A DNA stretch of 64,000 nucleotides from Ramlibacter paludis (lineage in GTDB: Bacteria; Pseudomonadota; Gammaproteobacteria; Burkholderiales; Burkholderiaceae_C), in the NCBI RefSeq assembly GCF_022012305.1, contig NZ_JAKLTM010000003.1, positions 620,001 through 684,000 on the forward strand, read 5' to 3'. A program made the translations under genes and the position numbers. Of the stretch, positions 54,594 to 64,000 are shown one piece after another (the stretch's first letter is position 1; the number at the start of each line of letters is the position of its first letter). The notes beneath the pieces were generated by a model, which ran no database searches, had not been told where the DNA came from, and saw only the letters and a program-made list of their open reading frames with translations.

Positions 54594-55605
54594 TCTTGGC
54601 TTCTCCGTTCACTTGCATGGCGGCCAGCAGTTGGCGGGCCGCCGTCGAGGCCGCCAGGCGGCCGTGTTCCACTTCCTGGGTCAATCGGGGCAGCAGAGCC
54701 TTCACCTCGGGCGCCTGCCGGAAGGCCTGCCTGAGGCCGCTCTCGATGCGCTCCCACATCCAGTCGCGCGCCTGGTGGCTGCGGCGCTTCTCCAGCCGGC
54801 CGCTGGCCTGCTGCAGCTGGCGGAATCGCTCCACCGTGGACCAGAACTTGTCGAGGCCCTGCGCCTTCAGTGCGCTCAGTTGCAGCACCTCGGGGTGCCA
54901 CAGCTTGTCGTCGTGGTGGGCATGGTCGGGATGGCCGTGCTGGCCCAGGATGCGCAAGGCGCTGGTGATCTGCGCCTGCGCGCGGGTCGCGGCATCGCCG
55001 TCGAGGTCGGCCTTGTTGATGACGACCAGGTCCGCCAGCTCCATCACGCCCTTCTTGATCGCCTGCAGGTCGTCGCCGGCGTTGGGCAGCTGCAGCAGCA
55101 CGAACATGTCGGTCATGCCGGCCACCGCGATCTCGCTCTGGCCGACGCCGACCGTTTCGACGATCACGATGTCGTAGCCGGCGGCTTCGCACACCAGCAT
55201 CGACTCACGCGTCTTCGCGGCGACGCCGCCCAGCGTCCCGCTCGCGGGGCTGGGCCGGATGTAGGCCTGCGGATGCACGGACAGGTGTTCCATCCGCGTC
55301 TTGTCGCCGAGGATGGAACCCCCGGAGACCGAGGACGACGGGTCGATCGCCAGCACGGCGACGCGGTGGCCTTGCGCGATCAGGTGCAGTCCCAGCGCCT
55401 CGATGAAGGTGCTCTTGCCGACGCCGGGCACGCCCGAGATGCCGAGTCGGAAGCTCTTGCCGGTGTGGGGCAGCAGCTGCGTCAGCAAGGCGTCGGCCTG
55501 CGTGCGGTGGTCGGCGCGGGTCGACTCCAGCAGCGTGATGGCCTTCGCGATGGCGCGGCGTTGCGCCGCGCCCTGGCTGCCGGTGATGGCCGCGAGAAGA
55601 TTCAT
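54586..55605 (-). CDS. meaB: Methylmalonyl-CoA mutase-associated GTPase MeaB
   Basis: A 339-residue SIMIBI-class GTPase that protects and reloads the B12-dependent mutase. Walker A is [16 protein letters not shown]. Downstream are [30 protein letters not shown] and the guanine-specificity motif NKAD. I chose the ATG at 55605, 21 bases after the mutase stop; a TTG at 55626 would overlap it. Older names are ArgK or LAO/AO transport ATPase, but genetic linkage to the mutase makes MeaB the right call. Confidence 0.94.
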
Positions 55606-55607
55606 GA

Positions 55608-55628
55608 AATTGGGTTCTGACCCCAATT
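55608..55628. repeat. 7-bp-arm inverted repeat at the scpA-meaB junction
   Basis: AATTGGG and CCCAATT are separated by seven bases, overlapping the scpA stop codon and ending two bases before the meaB ATG (minus strand). A hairpin here would cover the region in front of meaB and could modulate its translation. There is no T-run, so it is not a clear terminator. Confidence 0.5.
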
Positions 55629-57786
55629 AATGAGCGGCGATCGCGCGGCGGATCTGCTCCAGCACGTCCTTCGCACTGGCCGGGATCGGGGTGCCGGGGC
55701 CATAGATGCCCTTGACGCCGGCGTTGTAGAGGAACTCGTAGTCCTGCTGCGGGATGACGCCGCCGACGAACACGATGATGTCGTCGGCGCCCTGCTTTTC
55801 CAGCTCCGCGATGATCGCCGGGACCAAGGTCTTGTGGCCGGCGGCCAGCGTGCTGATGCCGACGGCGTGCACGTCGTTCTCGATGGCCTGGCGCGCGCAT
55901 TCTTCCGGGGTCTGGAACAGCGGGCCCATGTCGACGTCGAAGCCGAGGTCGGCATAGGCGGTGGCCACCACCTTGGCGCCGCGGTCGTGGCCGTCCTGGC
56001 CCAGCTTGGCGACCATCACGCGCGGGCGCCGGCCCTGCTCCTCGGCGAATTGCGCGATCTCCGACTTCAGTTTTTCCCAGCCCTCGGCCGAGTCATAGGC
56101 AGCTGCATACACACCGGTCACCTTTTGCGTATCGGCGCGGTGGCGCCCGAACACTTTCTCGAGCGCATCGCTCACCTCGCCCACCGTCGCACGCAAGCGG
56201 ATCGCCTGGATGCTCAGTTCCAGCAGGTTGCCCTGGCCCGTGCGGGCCGCCGTGGTCAGGGCCTCCAGCGCGGCATGCACCTTGGCGCCGTCGCGCGTGG
56301 CCTTGATCTTCGCCAGGCGCGCGATCTGCTGCTCGCGCACCATCACGTTGTCGACTTCGCGGATCTCGACCGCGTCTTCCTTGGCCAGCTTGTACTTGTT
56401 GACGCCGACGATCACGTCGCGGCCGCTGTCGATGCGCGCCTGCTTCTCGGCGGCGGCCGCTTCGATCTTCAGCTTGGCCCAGCCCGAGTCGACGGCCCTG
56501 GTCATGCCGCCCAGCGCTTCCACTTCCTCGATGATCTTCCAGGCCGCGTCGGCCATGTCCTGGGTCAGCTTCTCCATCATGTAGCTGCCGGCCCAGGGGT
56601 CGATCACGTTGGTGATGTGGGTCTCTTCCTGGATGATCAGCTGCGTGTTGCGGGCAATGCGCGCCGAGAACTCGGTCGGCAGCGCGATGGCCTCGTCGAA
56701 GCTGTTGGTGTGCAGCGATTGCGTGCCGCCGAACACCGCCGCCATCGCCTCGATGGTCGTGCGCACCACGTTGTTGTACGGGTCCTGCTCCGTGAGCGAC
56801 CAGCCCGAGGTCTGGCAGTGCGTGCGCAGCATCAGGCTCTTGGGATTCCTGGCGTTGAAGCCGCTCATGATGCGGTGCCACAGCAGGCGCGCCGCGCGCA
56901 TCTTGGCGATCTCGAGATAGAAGTTCATCCCGATCGCCCAGAAGAACGACAGCCGCCCGGCGAACTCGTCGACGTCCAGGCCCTTGGCCAGCGCCGTCTT
57001 CACGTACTCCTTGCCATCGGCCAGCGTGAAGGCCAGTTCCAGCGCCTGGTTGGCGCCGGCTTCCTGCATGTGGTAGCCGGAGATCGAGATCGAGTTGAAC
57101 TTCGGCATGTTCCTTGCCGTGTACTCGATGATGTCGCCCACGATCCGCATGGAGGGTTCCGGCGGATAGATGTAGGTGTTGCGGACCATGAACTCCTTGA
57201 GGATGTCGTTCTGGATGGTTCCGCTCAGCTGGTCCTGCTTCACGCCCTGCTCTTCGGCCGCCACCACGTAGCCGGCCAGCACGGGCAGCACCGCGCCGTT
57301 CATGGTCATGGAGACCGAGACCTTGTCGAGCGGAATGCCGTCGAACAGGATCTTCATGTCCTCCACCGAATCGATCGCCACGCCGGCCTTGCCGACGTCG
57401 CCCGTCACGCGCGGATGGTCGCTGTCGTAGCCGCGGTGCGTGGCCAGGTCGAAGGCCACGCTCACGCCCTGCCCGCCGGCGGCCAGGCCCTTGCGATAGA
57501 AGGCGTTGGATTCTTCGGCCGTCGAGAAGCCGGCGTACTGGCGGATGGTCCAGGGCCGCGCCGCGTACATGGTGGCTTGCGGGCCGCGCAGGAAGGGCGC
57601 GAAACCGGGCAGCGTGTCCGCATGCGGCAGCCCTTGCAGGTCGGCCGCCGTGTACAGCGGCTTCACCGTGATGCCGTCGGGCGTCACCCAGTTCAGGGCG
57701 GCGGGGTCGCCGCCGGGCGCGGACTTCGCCGCCGCCTTGTTCCACAGGTCCAGGTCCGTTGCCTTGTTCATGGTCGGTTCGCTCAT
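55627..57786 (-). CDS. scpA: Methylmalonyl-CoA mutase, B12-dependent
   Basis: A 719-residue single-chain mutase interconverting methylmalonyl-CoA and succinyl-CoA. The TIM-barrel substrate domain includes [40 protein letters not shown] and [19 protein letters not shown]. The C-terminal cobalamin domain has the base-off ligand motif DGHDRGAKV, with later [11 protein letters not shown]. Both domains are in one polypeptide, so no small subunit is needed. The ATG at 57786 is preferred over an in-frame codon at 57819 because the latter would start inside the operator at 57789-57807. First gene of the propionate operon. Confidence 0.95.
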   Translation of the reverse strand: MSEPTMNKATDLDLWNKAAAKSAPGGDPAALNWVTPDGITVKPLYTAADLQGLPHADTLPGFAPFLRGPQATMYAARPWTIRQYAGFSTAEESNAFYRKGLAAGGQGVSVAFDLATHRGYDSDHPRVTGDVGKAGVAIDSVEDMKILFDGIPLDKVSVSMTMNGAVLPVLAGYVVAAEEQGVKQDQLSGTIQNDILKEFMVRNTYIYPPEPSMRIVGDIIEYTARNMPKFNSISISGYHMQEAGANQALELAFTLADGKEYVKTALAKGLDVDEFAGRLSFFWAIGMNFYLEIAKMRAARLLWHRIMSGFNARNPKSLMLRTHCQTSGWSLTEQDPYNNVVRTTIEAMAAVFGGTQSLHTNSFDEAIALPTEFSARIARNTQLIIQEETHITNVIDPWAGSYMMEKLTQDMADAAWKIIEEVEALGGMTRAVDSGWAKLKIEAAAAEKQARIDSGRDVIVGVNKYKLAKEDAVEIREVDNVMVREQQIARLAKIKATRDGAKVHAALEALTTAARTGQGNLLELSIQAIRLRATVGEVSDALEKVFGRHRADTQKVTGVYAAAYDSAEGWEKLKSEIAQFAEEQGRRPRVMVAKLGQDGHDRGAKVVATAYADLGFDVDMGPLFQTPEECARQAIENDVHAVGISTLAAGHKTLVPAIIAELEKQGADDIIVFVGGVIPQQDYEFLYNAGVKGIYGPGTPIPASAKDVLEQIRRAIAAH

Positions 57787-57788
57787 AA

Positions 57789-57807
57789 CATCGCAATCTT
57801 CGCAAAA
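57789..57807 (-). promoter_or_regulatory. Putative operator copy 1, facing scpA
   Basis: On the minus strand this site reads TTTTGCGAAGATTGCGATG, directly upstream of the scpA ATG. It matches the site at 57863-57881 at 16 of 19 positions in opposite orientation. Each copy is a near-direct repeat of TTGCGAA-type units nine bases apart. Related short-chain fatty acyl regulators (RamB/ScfR type) bind TTTGCAAA-like sequences, so this is the likely target of the adjacent regulator. Confidence 0.6.
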
Positions 57808-57862
57808 CCCGGCCGGCAAGACAACGGCTAAACTAGAGCTGGAGCCCGATTTGGCTCTGTTA

Positions 57863-57881
57863 ATTTGCGAAGCTTGCGAAG
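57863..57881 (+). promoter_or_regulatory. Putative operator copy 2, facing the PrpR/ScfR-type regulator
   Basis: The plus strand reads ATTTGCGAAGCTTGCGAAG and abuts the regulator ATG at 57882. It is the mirror partner of 57789-57807. Position over the start codon suggests autorepression. No Shine-Dalgarno is visible in front of this ATG. Confidence 0.6.
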
Positions 57882-59324
57882 ATGACCAAAGCCTTCATGG
57901 GCGTGCGGCTCAAGACCTTCCGCGAACAGCAGCGGCTGACGCAGGCCGCCCTGGCCGCCTCGCTGAAGATCTCGCCCAGCTACCTGAACCAGATCGAGAA
58001 CGACCAGCGGCCGCTGACGGTGCCGGTGCTGCTGCGGCTGCAGTCGGCGCACGGCATCGACCTGCAGCTGTTCTCCGAGGACGAAAGCGCCCGCCGGCTG
58101 AGCGAGATCCAGGCCGTGTTCGCGGATCCGCGCGAGACCGACGCGGTGCCGCAAGCCGAAGCGAAGGTGGTCGCCTCGCAGCTGCCTTCGGTGGCCAAGG
58201 TGCTGCTGCACCTGCACAAGCGCGCCCGGGCGGCGGAAGACAGGCTGTCGTCCATCGCGGCCGACTCCGATGGCGACCGCGCCGAGGGCGAACCCGGCCT
58301 GCCGCTGCAGCCCTTCGAGGAAGTGCGCGAGTTCTTCTACGCGCGCCACCACTACATGGCCATGCTCGACGAGCGCGCCGAGCAGCTCTACGAGACGGTG
58401 ATCGCGTCCGCCTCCGACGTCCCCGTGACCGAGCTGCTGGCGCGCCTGCGCGAACGGCTGCAGATGCAGCACGGCATCGCGGTGCGCGAGAGCGCCGCCA
58501 ACCGCACCTTCGACCAGGCGCTGCGCAGCTACGACGCCGCCACCAAGACCATCGCGCTGGCCACCGACATGGATCCGGGCCAGCAGGCTTTCCAGCTCGG
58601 CGTGCAGCTGGCCTTCCTGGAAGCCGGCCCGCTGATCGACTCGTTCACGACGGCCGACGCCTTCACCACCTCGCAGGCCCGCAAGCTCGCCCGCCTGGGC
58701 TTCGCCAACCATTTCGCCGGCGCGCTGGTGCTGCCGAACCGGCGTTTCCAGGATGCGGCCGAGGCGCTGCGTTACGACCTGGAGCTGCTGAGCGACCGTT
58801 TCGGCGTGGGCGTGGAGACCATCGGCCATCGCCTGTCGACCATGCACCATGCGCCGGGCCGCGGCATTCCCTTCTTCTTCGTGCGGGTCGACCGCGCCGG
58901 CAACGTGTCCAAGCGCCAGTCCACCGGCGACTTCCACTTCTCGCGCCACGGCGGCACCTGCCCGCTCTGGAACGTCTACGAAGCCTTCTCGCAGCCGGGC
59001 AAGATCCTCACCCAGCTCTCGCGCATGCCGGACGGCCGCACCTACCTGTGGATCGCGCGCACGGTGGAGCACAGGCGCGGCGGCTACGGCTCGCCCAACC
59101 GCATCTTCGCGGTGGCGCTCGGCTGCGACGCACGCTATGCCGAACGGCTGGTGTACGCCAAGGGCGTGAACCTGGTCGACCCGGACGCGGCCACGCTGAT
59201 CGGCGCCGGCTGCAAGGTCTGCGACCGCGCCGACTGCGCGCAGCGCGCTTTCCCGCCCCTGGGCCGGACGCTGCAGATCGACGAGAACCAGCGCGGCTTC
59301 GCGCCCTACGCCGCCGGCATGTGA
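57882..59324 (+). CDS. Short-chain fatty-acyl/propionate regulator (XRE HTH + IrrE-like + DUF2083; PrpR/ScfR/RamB type)
   Basis: A 480-residue regulator with an N-terminal XRE helix-turn-helix ([20 protein letters not shown]), a middle IrrE-like domain and a C-terminal DUF2083-type domain. The C-terminus has a cysteine cluster CKVCDRADC (CX2CX4C) plus an earlier GGTCPLW; in mycobacterial PrpR a similar C-terminal cysteine set binds a [4Fe-4S] cluster, so redox sensitivity is possible here. The middle domain lacks an HExxH zinc motif, as in RamB-type regulators. It is divergent from scpA across 95 bases containing two matching operators. It most likely controls the propionate operon in response to an acyl-CoA. 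The ATG at 57897 is a possible alternative start. Confidence 0.88.
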   Translation: MTKAFMGVRLKTFREQQRLTQAALAASLKISPSYLNQIENDQRPLTVPVLLRLQSAHGIDLQLFSEDESARRLSEIQAVFADPRETDAVPQAEAKVVASQLPSVAKVLLHLHKRARAAEDRLSSIAADSDGDRAEGEPGLPLQPFEEVREFFYARHHYMAMLDERAEQLYETVIASASDVPVTELLARLRERLQMQHGIAVRESAANRTFDQALRSYDAATKTIALATDMDPGQQAFQLGVQLAFLEAGPLIDSFTTADAFTTSQARKLARLGFANHFAGALVLPNRRFQDAAEALRYDLELLSDRFGVGVETIGHRLSTMHHAPGRGIPFFFVRVDRAGNVSKRQSTGDFHFSRHGGTCPLWNVYEAFSQPGKILTQLSRMPDGRTYLWIARTVEHRRGGYGSPNRIFAVALGCDARYAERLVYAKGVNLVDPDAATLIGAGCKVCDRADCAQRAFPPLGRTLQIDENQRGFAPYAAGM

Positions 59325-59335
59325 AGGGAAGCTTG

Positions 59336-60238
59336 GTGCGCGACTTCGACCCGGTTTCGATCCGCCTCTTCCTCGCCACGCTGGAGGAAGGCAGCATCGC
59401 CAAGGCCGCGGCGCGCGAGAACATCGTGCCCTCGGCGGTGAGCAAGCGCATCTCCGAGCTCGAGTCGCAGCTGCGCGTGCCGCTGCTCGAACGCGGCGCC
59501 AAGGGGGCGCAGGCAACGCCCGCCGGCCTGGCCCTTGCCCACCATGCACGCCACCTGCTGCAAACCATGGACCGCATGCAGCGCGAGATGGCCGGCTACG
59601 TGGAAGGCGTGCGCGGCGTGATCAAGGTGCTGGCGAGCGTGACTTCGCTCTCCGGCGAACTGCCTTTGGACATCCTGCGCTTCCGCGCCGACCGCCCGCA
59701 GATCGAGGTGGACCTGGAGGAACGGGTCACGCCGGCGATCTACCGCGGCGTGCGCGAAGGCCTGGCGGACGTCGGCGTGGCTTCCGAGTTCGCCAGCCAC
59801 GAAGGCCTGCAGGTCTTTCCCTATCGCCGCTACGCGCTGGCCGCCGTGCTCCCGTCCGGCCACCCGCGCGCGCAGGCCCGCAGCGTGGCCTACGCCGAAC
59901 TGCTGGACGACGACCTGGTGGAGCTGGGCCGCGACAGCGGCATCACCCAGGTGTTCGACGAGGCCGCGCGCGAGGCCCGGGCCTCGCGGACGGTACGCGC
60001 GCGCGTGAGTTCCTTCGAGACGATCTGCACGCTGGTCGGGCGCGGAATGGGCGTCGGCGTGGTACCGCTCTACCTGAAAGCCAGCAAGGAAAGCGCGCTG
60101 GACGTGCGCTTCGTGCCGCTGTCGGACGCCTGGGCGCAGCCGCGCAGCTTCATCGCCGTGCGCGACCTCGACGCCCTGCCGCTGGCGGCGCAGGCCTTCG
60201 TGGCCCATCTGCGGGCCAGCTCCGTCGCGATCGACTAG
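59336..60238 (+). CDS. LysR-family transcriptional regulator
   Basis: A 300-residue LysR regulator. The N-terminal winged helix is DPVSIRLFLATLEEGSIAKA followed by AVSKRISELESQLRVPLLER, and the effector domain runs from about residue 90 to the end. I chose the GTG at 59336, which has an AGGGA Shine-Dalgarno at 59325-59329. A GTG at 59321 overlaps the upstream regulator stop and would add five residues. It is co-directional with the CoA-transferase, receptor and lyase genes downstream and probably controls them. The inducer is unknown. Confidence 0.9.
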   Translation: MRDFDPVSIRLFLATLEEGSIAKAAARENIVPSAVSKRISELESQLRVPLLERGAKGAQATPAGLALAHHARHLLQTMDRMQREMAGYVEGVRGVIKVLASVTSLSGELPLDILRFRADRPQIEVDLEERVTPAIYRGVREGLADVGVASEFASHEGLQVFPYRRYALAAVLPSGHPRAQARSVAYAELLDDDLVELGRDSGITQVFDEAAREARASRTVRARVSSFETICTLVGRGMGVGVVPLYLKASKESALDVRFVPLSDAWAQPRSFIAVRDLDALPLAAQAFVAHLRASSVAID

Positions 60239-60277
60239 CGGAGCCCGGGGGGTCTCCAAACGAGAAAGCCCCGGTTC

Positions 60278-60292
60278 CCAAGCATCGCTTGG
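60278..60292 (+). terminator. Small hairpin after the LysR gene
   Basis: CCAAGC-ATC-GCTTGG is a perfect six-base-pair stem with a three-base loop, 40 bases after the LysR stop. A wider CCGGGG/CCCCGG pairing lies just before it (60245-60274). No T-run follows, so it is at best an attenuator or weak terminator separating the regulator from the catabolic genes. Confidence 0.35.
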
Positions 60293-60344
60293 CGGGACTG
60301 CCGGCCGGGTGCAACATGCACGCTCCGCGCCGCAACGAGACCGC

Positions 60345-61550
60345 ATGACCGACTCCTCCGCCTACCTTCCCGACGATTCCCTGCCGCTGCGCGGCACCAA
60401 GGTGCTGGAGCTTTCGCACATGATCATGGGGCCGGCCGGCGGCCTGGTCCTGGCCGACCTCGGCGCCGAAGTGATCAAGGTGGAGCCCCTGGACGGCGAC
60501 CGCACCCGGCGCCTCAAGGGCTCGGGCATCGGCTACTTTCCCGTCTTCAGCCGCAACAAGCAGAGCCTGGCGGTCGACCTGAAATCCGCAGAGGGCCAGG
60601 AGCTGGTGCGCCGGCTGGCGGCCGGCTGCGACATGCTGGTGGAGAACTTCCGCGACGACAGCCTCGTGCAGTACGGCCTGGACTACCCCACGCTCAGCGC
60701 CACCAATCCCCGCCTCATCTACGTGTCGCTCAAGGGCTTCCTGTCCGGCCCCTACAAGCAGCGCACCGCGCTCGACGAAGTGGTGCAGATGATGGGCGGC
60801 ATGGCCTACATCAACGGCGGCACCGGGGCGCCGCAGCGCGTCGCGCCCTCGGTCAACGACATCCTGGGCGGCACCTTCGGCGTGGTGGGCGCGCTGGCCG
60901 CGCTGCACGACCGCGCCCGCACCGGCCGCGGCCGCCACGTGCGCGCGGGTTTGTTCGAGAACAACCTGCTGCTGGTGGCGCAGTTCATCGCCCAGTACCA
61001 GCTGACCGGCACCGCGCCCATCCCCATGGGCGACAAGCGCACGCCGCCCTGGGGCGTGTACGACATCTTCGACACGCAGGACGGCCGCGTCTTCGTGGCG
61101 GTGGTGAGCGACGCCAACTGGCAGACCTTCTGCCGCGACTTCCTGCCGCCCTCCTTCGGCGCCGACGACCGGCTTAGAACCGCGATCCAGCGCGAAGCAG
61201 CGCGCCCCTGGCTGGTCCCGGCCGTCGCCGAAGTGCTCAAGGCGTGGAAGACCGGCGAACTCTGCGCCGCGCTGGAAGCAGCCGGCCTGTCCTACGGCCC
61301 GATCCGCCAGCCGCACGACCTGCTGGATGATCCGCACCTGCGCCAGGGCGGCGCCCTGCTGCCCACCACCATGCCCGACGGCCAGCAGGTGCAGGCCGCG
61401 GCGCTGCCGATCGAGTTCGATGGGCAGAAGGTGGGCAAGCGCCTGGACCCGCAGCCGGTGGGGGCGCAGAGCCGCCAGATCCTGCGCGGCCTGGGCCTGG
61501 ACGAAACGCGCATCGAGGCTCTGGTGCGCCAAGGCGTGGTGGCCGGCTGA
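60345..61550 (+). CDS. CaiB/BaiF family (class III) CoA-transferase
   Basis: A 401-residue family III CoA-transferase that moves CoA between organic acids. Signatures are VLELSHMIMGPAGGLVLADL, GAEVIKVEPLDGDRTR, ENFRDDSLVQYGLDY, and the catalytic aspartate in RTALDEVVQMMGG. The ATG at 60345 gives the normal N-terminus; a GTG at 60309 would add 12 atypical residues. It is followed by a solute receptor (26 bases) and an HMG-CoA-lyase-family gene. The probable job is to activate the acid taken up with the receptor so that the lyase can cleave it. Confidence 0.88.
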   Translation: MTDSSAYLPDDSLPLRGTKVLELSHMIMGPAGGLVLADLGAEVIKVEPLDGDRTRRLKGSGIGYFPVFSRNKQSLAVDLKSAEGQELVRRLAAGCDMLVENFRDDSLVQYGLDYPTLSATNPRLIYVSLKGFLSGPYKQRTALDEVVQMMGGMAYINGGTGAPQRVAPSVNDILGGTFGVVGALAALHDRARTGRGRHVRAGLFENNLLLVAQFIAQYQLTGTAPIPMGDKRTPPWGVYDIFDTQDGRVFVAVVSDANWQTFCRDFLPPSFGADDRLRTAIQREAARPWLVPAVAEVLKAWKTGELCAALEAAGLSYGPIRQPHDLLDDPHLRQGGALLPTTMPDGQQVQAAALPIEFDGQKVGKRLDPQPVGAQSRQILRGLGLDETRIEALVRQGVVAG

Positions 61551-61576
61551 ACAGAGACAACACAGGAGACAAAACC

Positions 61577-62541
61577 ATGAACCGTCGCGACTTCAACCTT
61601 CTCGCCCTGGCCGCCGGCAGCCTGTACGGCCTGCCGTCCCTCGCGCAGGAATATCCGGGCAAGGCGATCCGCCTGATCATCCCTTCCACGCCGGGCGGCG
61701 GCACCGACTTCACCGGCCGCCAGATCGCCACCAAGCTGGCCGAGATCAACGGCTGGAACGTGGTGCCGGACAACCGGCCCGGCGCCGGCACCGCGCTCGG
61801 GCTGGCCGAAGCCGCGCGCGCCAAACCGGACGGCTATGAACTCGTGATCGCGCAGTCGGACAACGTCTCGCTGATCCCGCTGCTGATGAAGGTGGCCTAC
61901 GACCCGATCAAGGACCTGACGCCGATCGCCCTGTGCGCGGTCACGCCGCTGATCATCCTGGTCAACGAAAACTCGCCATACAAGACGCTGCCCGACCTGC
62001 TGAAAGCGGCCAAGGCGCAGCCCGGCAAGCTCACCTTCGGCACCTCGGGCACCGGCGGCGGCGTGCACGTCGCCATGGAACTGCTGCAGCTGACCGCGGG
62101 CGTGAAGATGCAGCACGTGCCGTACAAGGGCTCGAGCCCGGCGCTGGCCGACCTCATGGGCGGCCACCTGGACTTCGCCGGTTCCTCGATCTCGTCGGCC
62201 GCCGGCATGATCCATTCCGGCAAGGTGCGCGCGCTGGCCGTGACTTCCGCGAAACGCAACGCCAGCCTGCCGAACGTGCCGGCCGTCGCGGAGTTCGGCT
62301 ACAAGGACTTCAACGCCATCAGCTTCTACGGCGTGATGGGTCCGGCCGGCATTCCGGCGCCCATCGTCGCGCGCCTCAACGCCGACATCAACAAGATCCT
62401 GCAGCGCCCCGAAGTGAAAGCCGCGTTCCAGGCACAGGGCTTCGACGCCGGCGGCGGCACGCCGGAGGAATTCGCCGCGCTGATCCGCGCCGACATCCAG
62501 AAGTCGCGCGAAGTCATCACCACCGCCGGGATCAAGGTCGA

Positions 62542-62545
<4 letters not shown>
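61577..62545 (+). CDS. Tripartite tricarboxylate transporter receptor (TctC/Bug family)
   Basis: A 322-residue periplasmic binding protein of the Bug family, highly expanded in Burkholderiales and typically binding carboxylates. The N-terminus MNRRDFNLLALAAGSLYGLP ending SLAQ is a twin-arginine-like signal. Family motifs are IIPSTPGGGTDFTGRQIA, VVPDNRPGAGTALG, PYKGSSPALADLMGGHLDF and PNVPAVAEFGY. No TctA/TctB membrane subunits are in the window, as is usual for orphan Bug proteins. The stop overlaps the downstream ATG (ATGA). Confidence 0.92.
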
Positions 62546-63486
<941 letters not shown>

Positions 63487-63517
63487 TCCCACTGGACAAT
63501 ACGCTCGCCCGCTGGAC

Positions 63518-63870
63518 TCAGCGTTCCCGCGCAGCCTCCTTCGCTACCTTCTGCACGGGCGAGAGCAGATACTCCAGCACCGTGCGGTGCCCCTGGTGAA
63601 TCTCGGCCTGCACCACCATGCCGGGTGAAAGCTTCAGCGCCTCCCCCGCCGGTGCTTTGAACTCCTGGCTGCCGAGCCGAACCAGTGCCTTGTAGCTCTG
63701 GGGACTCTGCCCTTGCGCGGCCGCCTTCTGAGGATCGTTGGCGGACGAGTCCGCGCTAACCACTTCGACCGCCCCTTCGAGCATGCCGTACTTCTGGAAA
63801 GGGTAGGCCTGCAGCTTGACTTGACGCGCTGGCTGGCCACGACGAACCCGACGTCGCTCTGACTTGTCAT
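63518..63870 (-). pseudogene. Frameshifted C-terminal remnant of a type I secretion HlyD-family protein
   Basis: The last 88 codons (63784-63518) encode an adaptor C-terminus (KLSPGMVVQAEIHQGHRTVL, then EYLLSPVQKVAKEAARER). Upstream in the same frame is GQPARQVKLQAYPFQKYG, the conserved adaptor barrel, but the preceding family residues SDVGF are in another frame (63870-63841), so a single-base shift lies near 63841-63849. The shifted frame opens with ATG at 63870 behind a perfect GAGGAGGAG Shine-Dalgarno (63878-63886). The rest of the adaptor is absent from the 130 bases up to the window edge, so only a fragment remains. It could alternatively be a short new gene built on the junction. Confidence 0.65.
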
Positions 63871-63886
63871 TGGAATGCTCCTCCTC

Positions 63887-64000
63887 AATGTGGCAATCTG
63901 TTGCTTCTCATTCGTTGCCAGAACTGGCGCCGGGCAGGTCCCGGCACGACAGATTTCTCAAATGCTGCGGCGGCCGCCACGAAGGGTGCAGGCGTGTGAC
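63887..64000. other. Window-edge stretch without identifiable gene
   Basis: These bases lie upstream of the HlyD remnant's Shine-Dalgarno. I see no continuation of the HlyD frame and no recognisable RNA or repeat. It may contain the promoter of the remnant or the junction of a deletion. Confidence 0.4.

Overview
This is a contiguous G+C-rich chromosomal stretch of a betaproteobacterium. Gene content and order (isc operon, phaZ, propionyl-CoA/methylmalonyl-CoA genes, Bug-type solute receptor, aromatic aminotransferase) point to Burkholderiales, most like Comamonadaceae such as Ramlibacter or Variovorax; the genus is inference. No rRNA, tRNA, CRISPR array or insertion sequence was seen, and no gene-free stretch exceeds 300 bases.

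Layout. 1-2122: a 5'-truncated flavoprotein and an isocitrate lyase-family enzyme. 2168-7428 (minus): complete isc operon iscR-iscS-iscU-iscA-hscB-hscA-fdx with a type-1 IscR operator upstream. 7667-15787: membrane acyltransferase, uvrB, aromatic aminotransferase, extradiol-type dioxygenase, PHB depolymerase phaZ, an RnfB-like ferredoxin and a CBS protein. 15806-20495 (minus): a 2-oxoacid:ferredoxin oxidoreductase module (GltD-like flavoprotein, gamma-alpha fusion, beta).

20601-49252 (minus) is the standout: about 28.7 kb and seven co-directional, mostly overlapping genes. In transcription order they are a GAF-HlyD membrane adaptor, a fusion of a PqqD-like domain, an M50 site-2-type protease and a HlyD-like region, a shortened SecA-like ATPase, a periplasmic HlyD-like adaptor, a 5960-residue LEPR-XLL/SBBP/cadherin-like repeat protein, a hybrid histidine kinase and a REC-DGDEF-degenerate-EAL regulator. 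No ABC transporter or TolC-type channel is present. I propose a dedicated export, processing and regulation system for the giant surface protein, built on a SecA-like motor rather than a type I ABC exporter.

49354-57786 (minus): propionyl-CoA to succinyl-CoA operon (scpA, meaB, pccB, a low-G+C serine hydrolase, pccA, VOC protein). It is transcribed divergently from a PrpR/ScfR-type regulator across a paired 19-bp operator. 57882-63486 (plus): that regulator, a LysR regulator, a CaiB/BaiF CoA-transferase, a TctC receptor and an HMG-CoA-lyase-family enzyme, which look like an organic-acid uptake, activation and cleavage unit. The right edge holds a frameshifted C-terminal remnant of a type I secretion HlyD protein.
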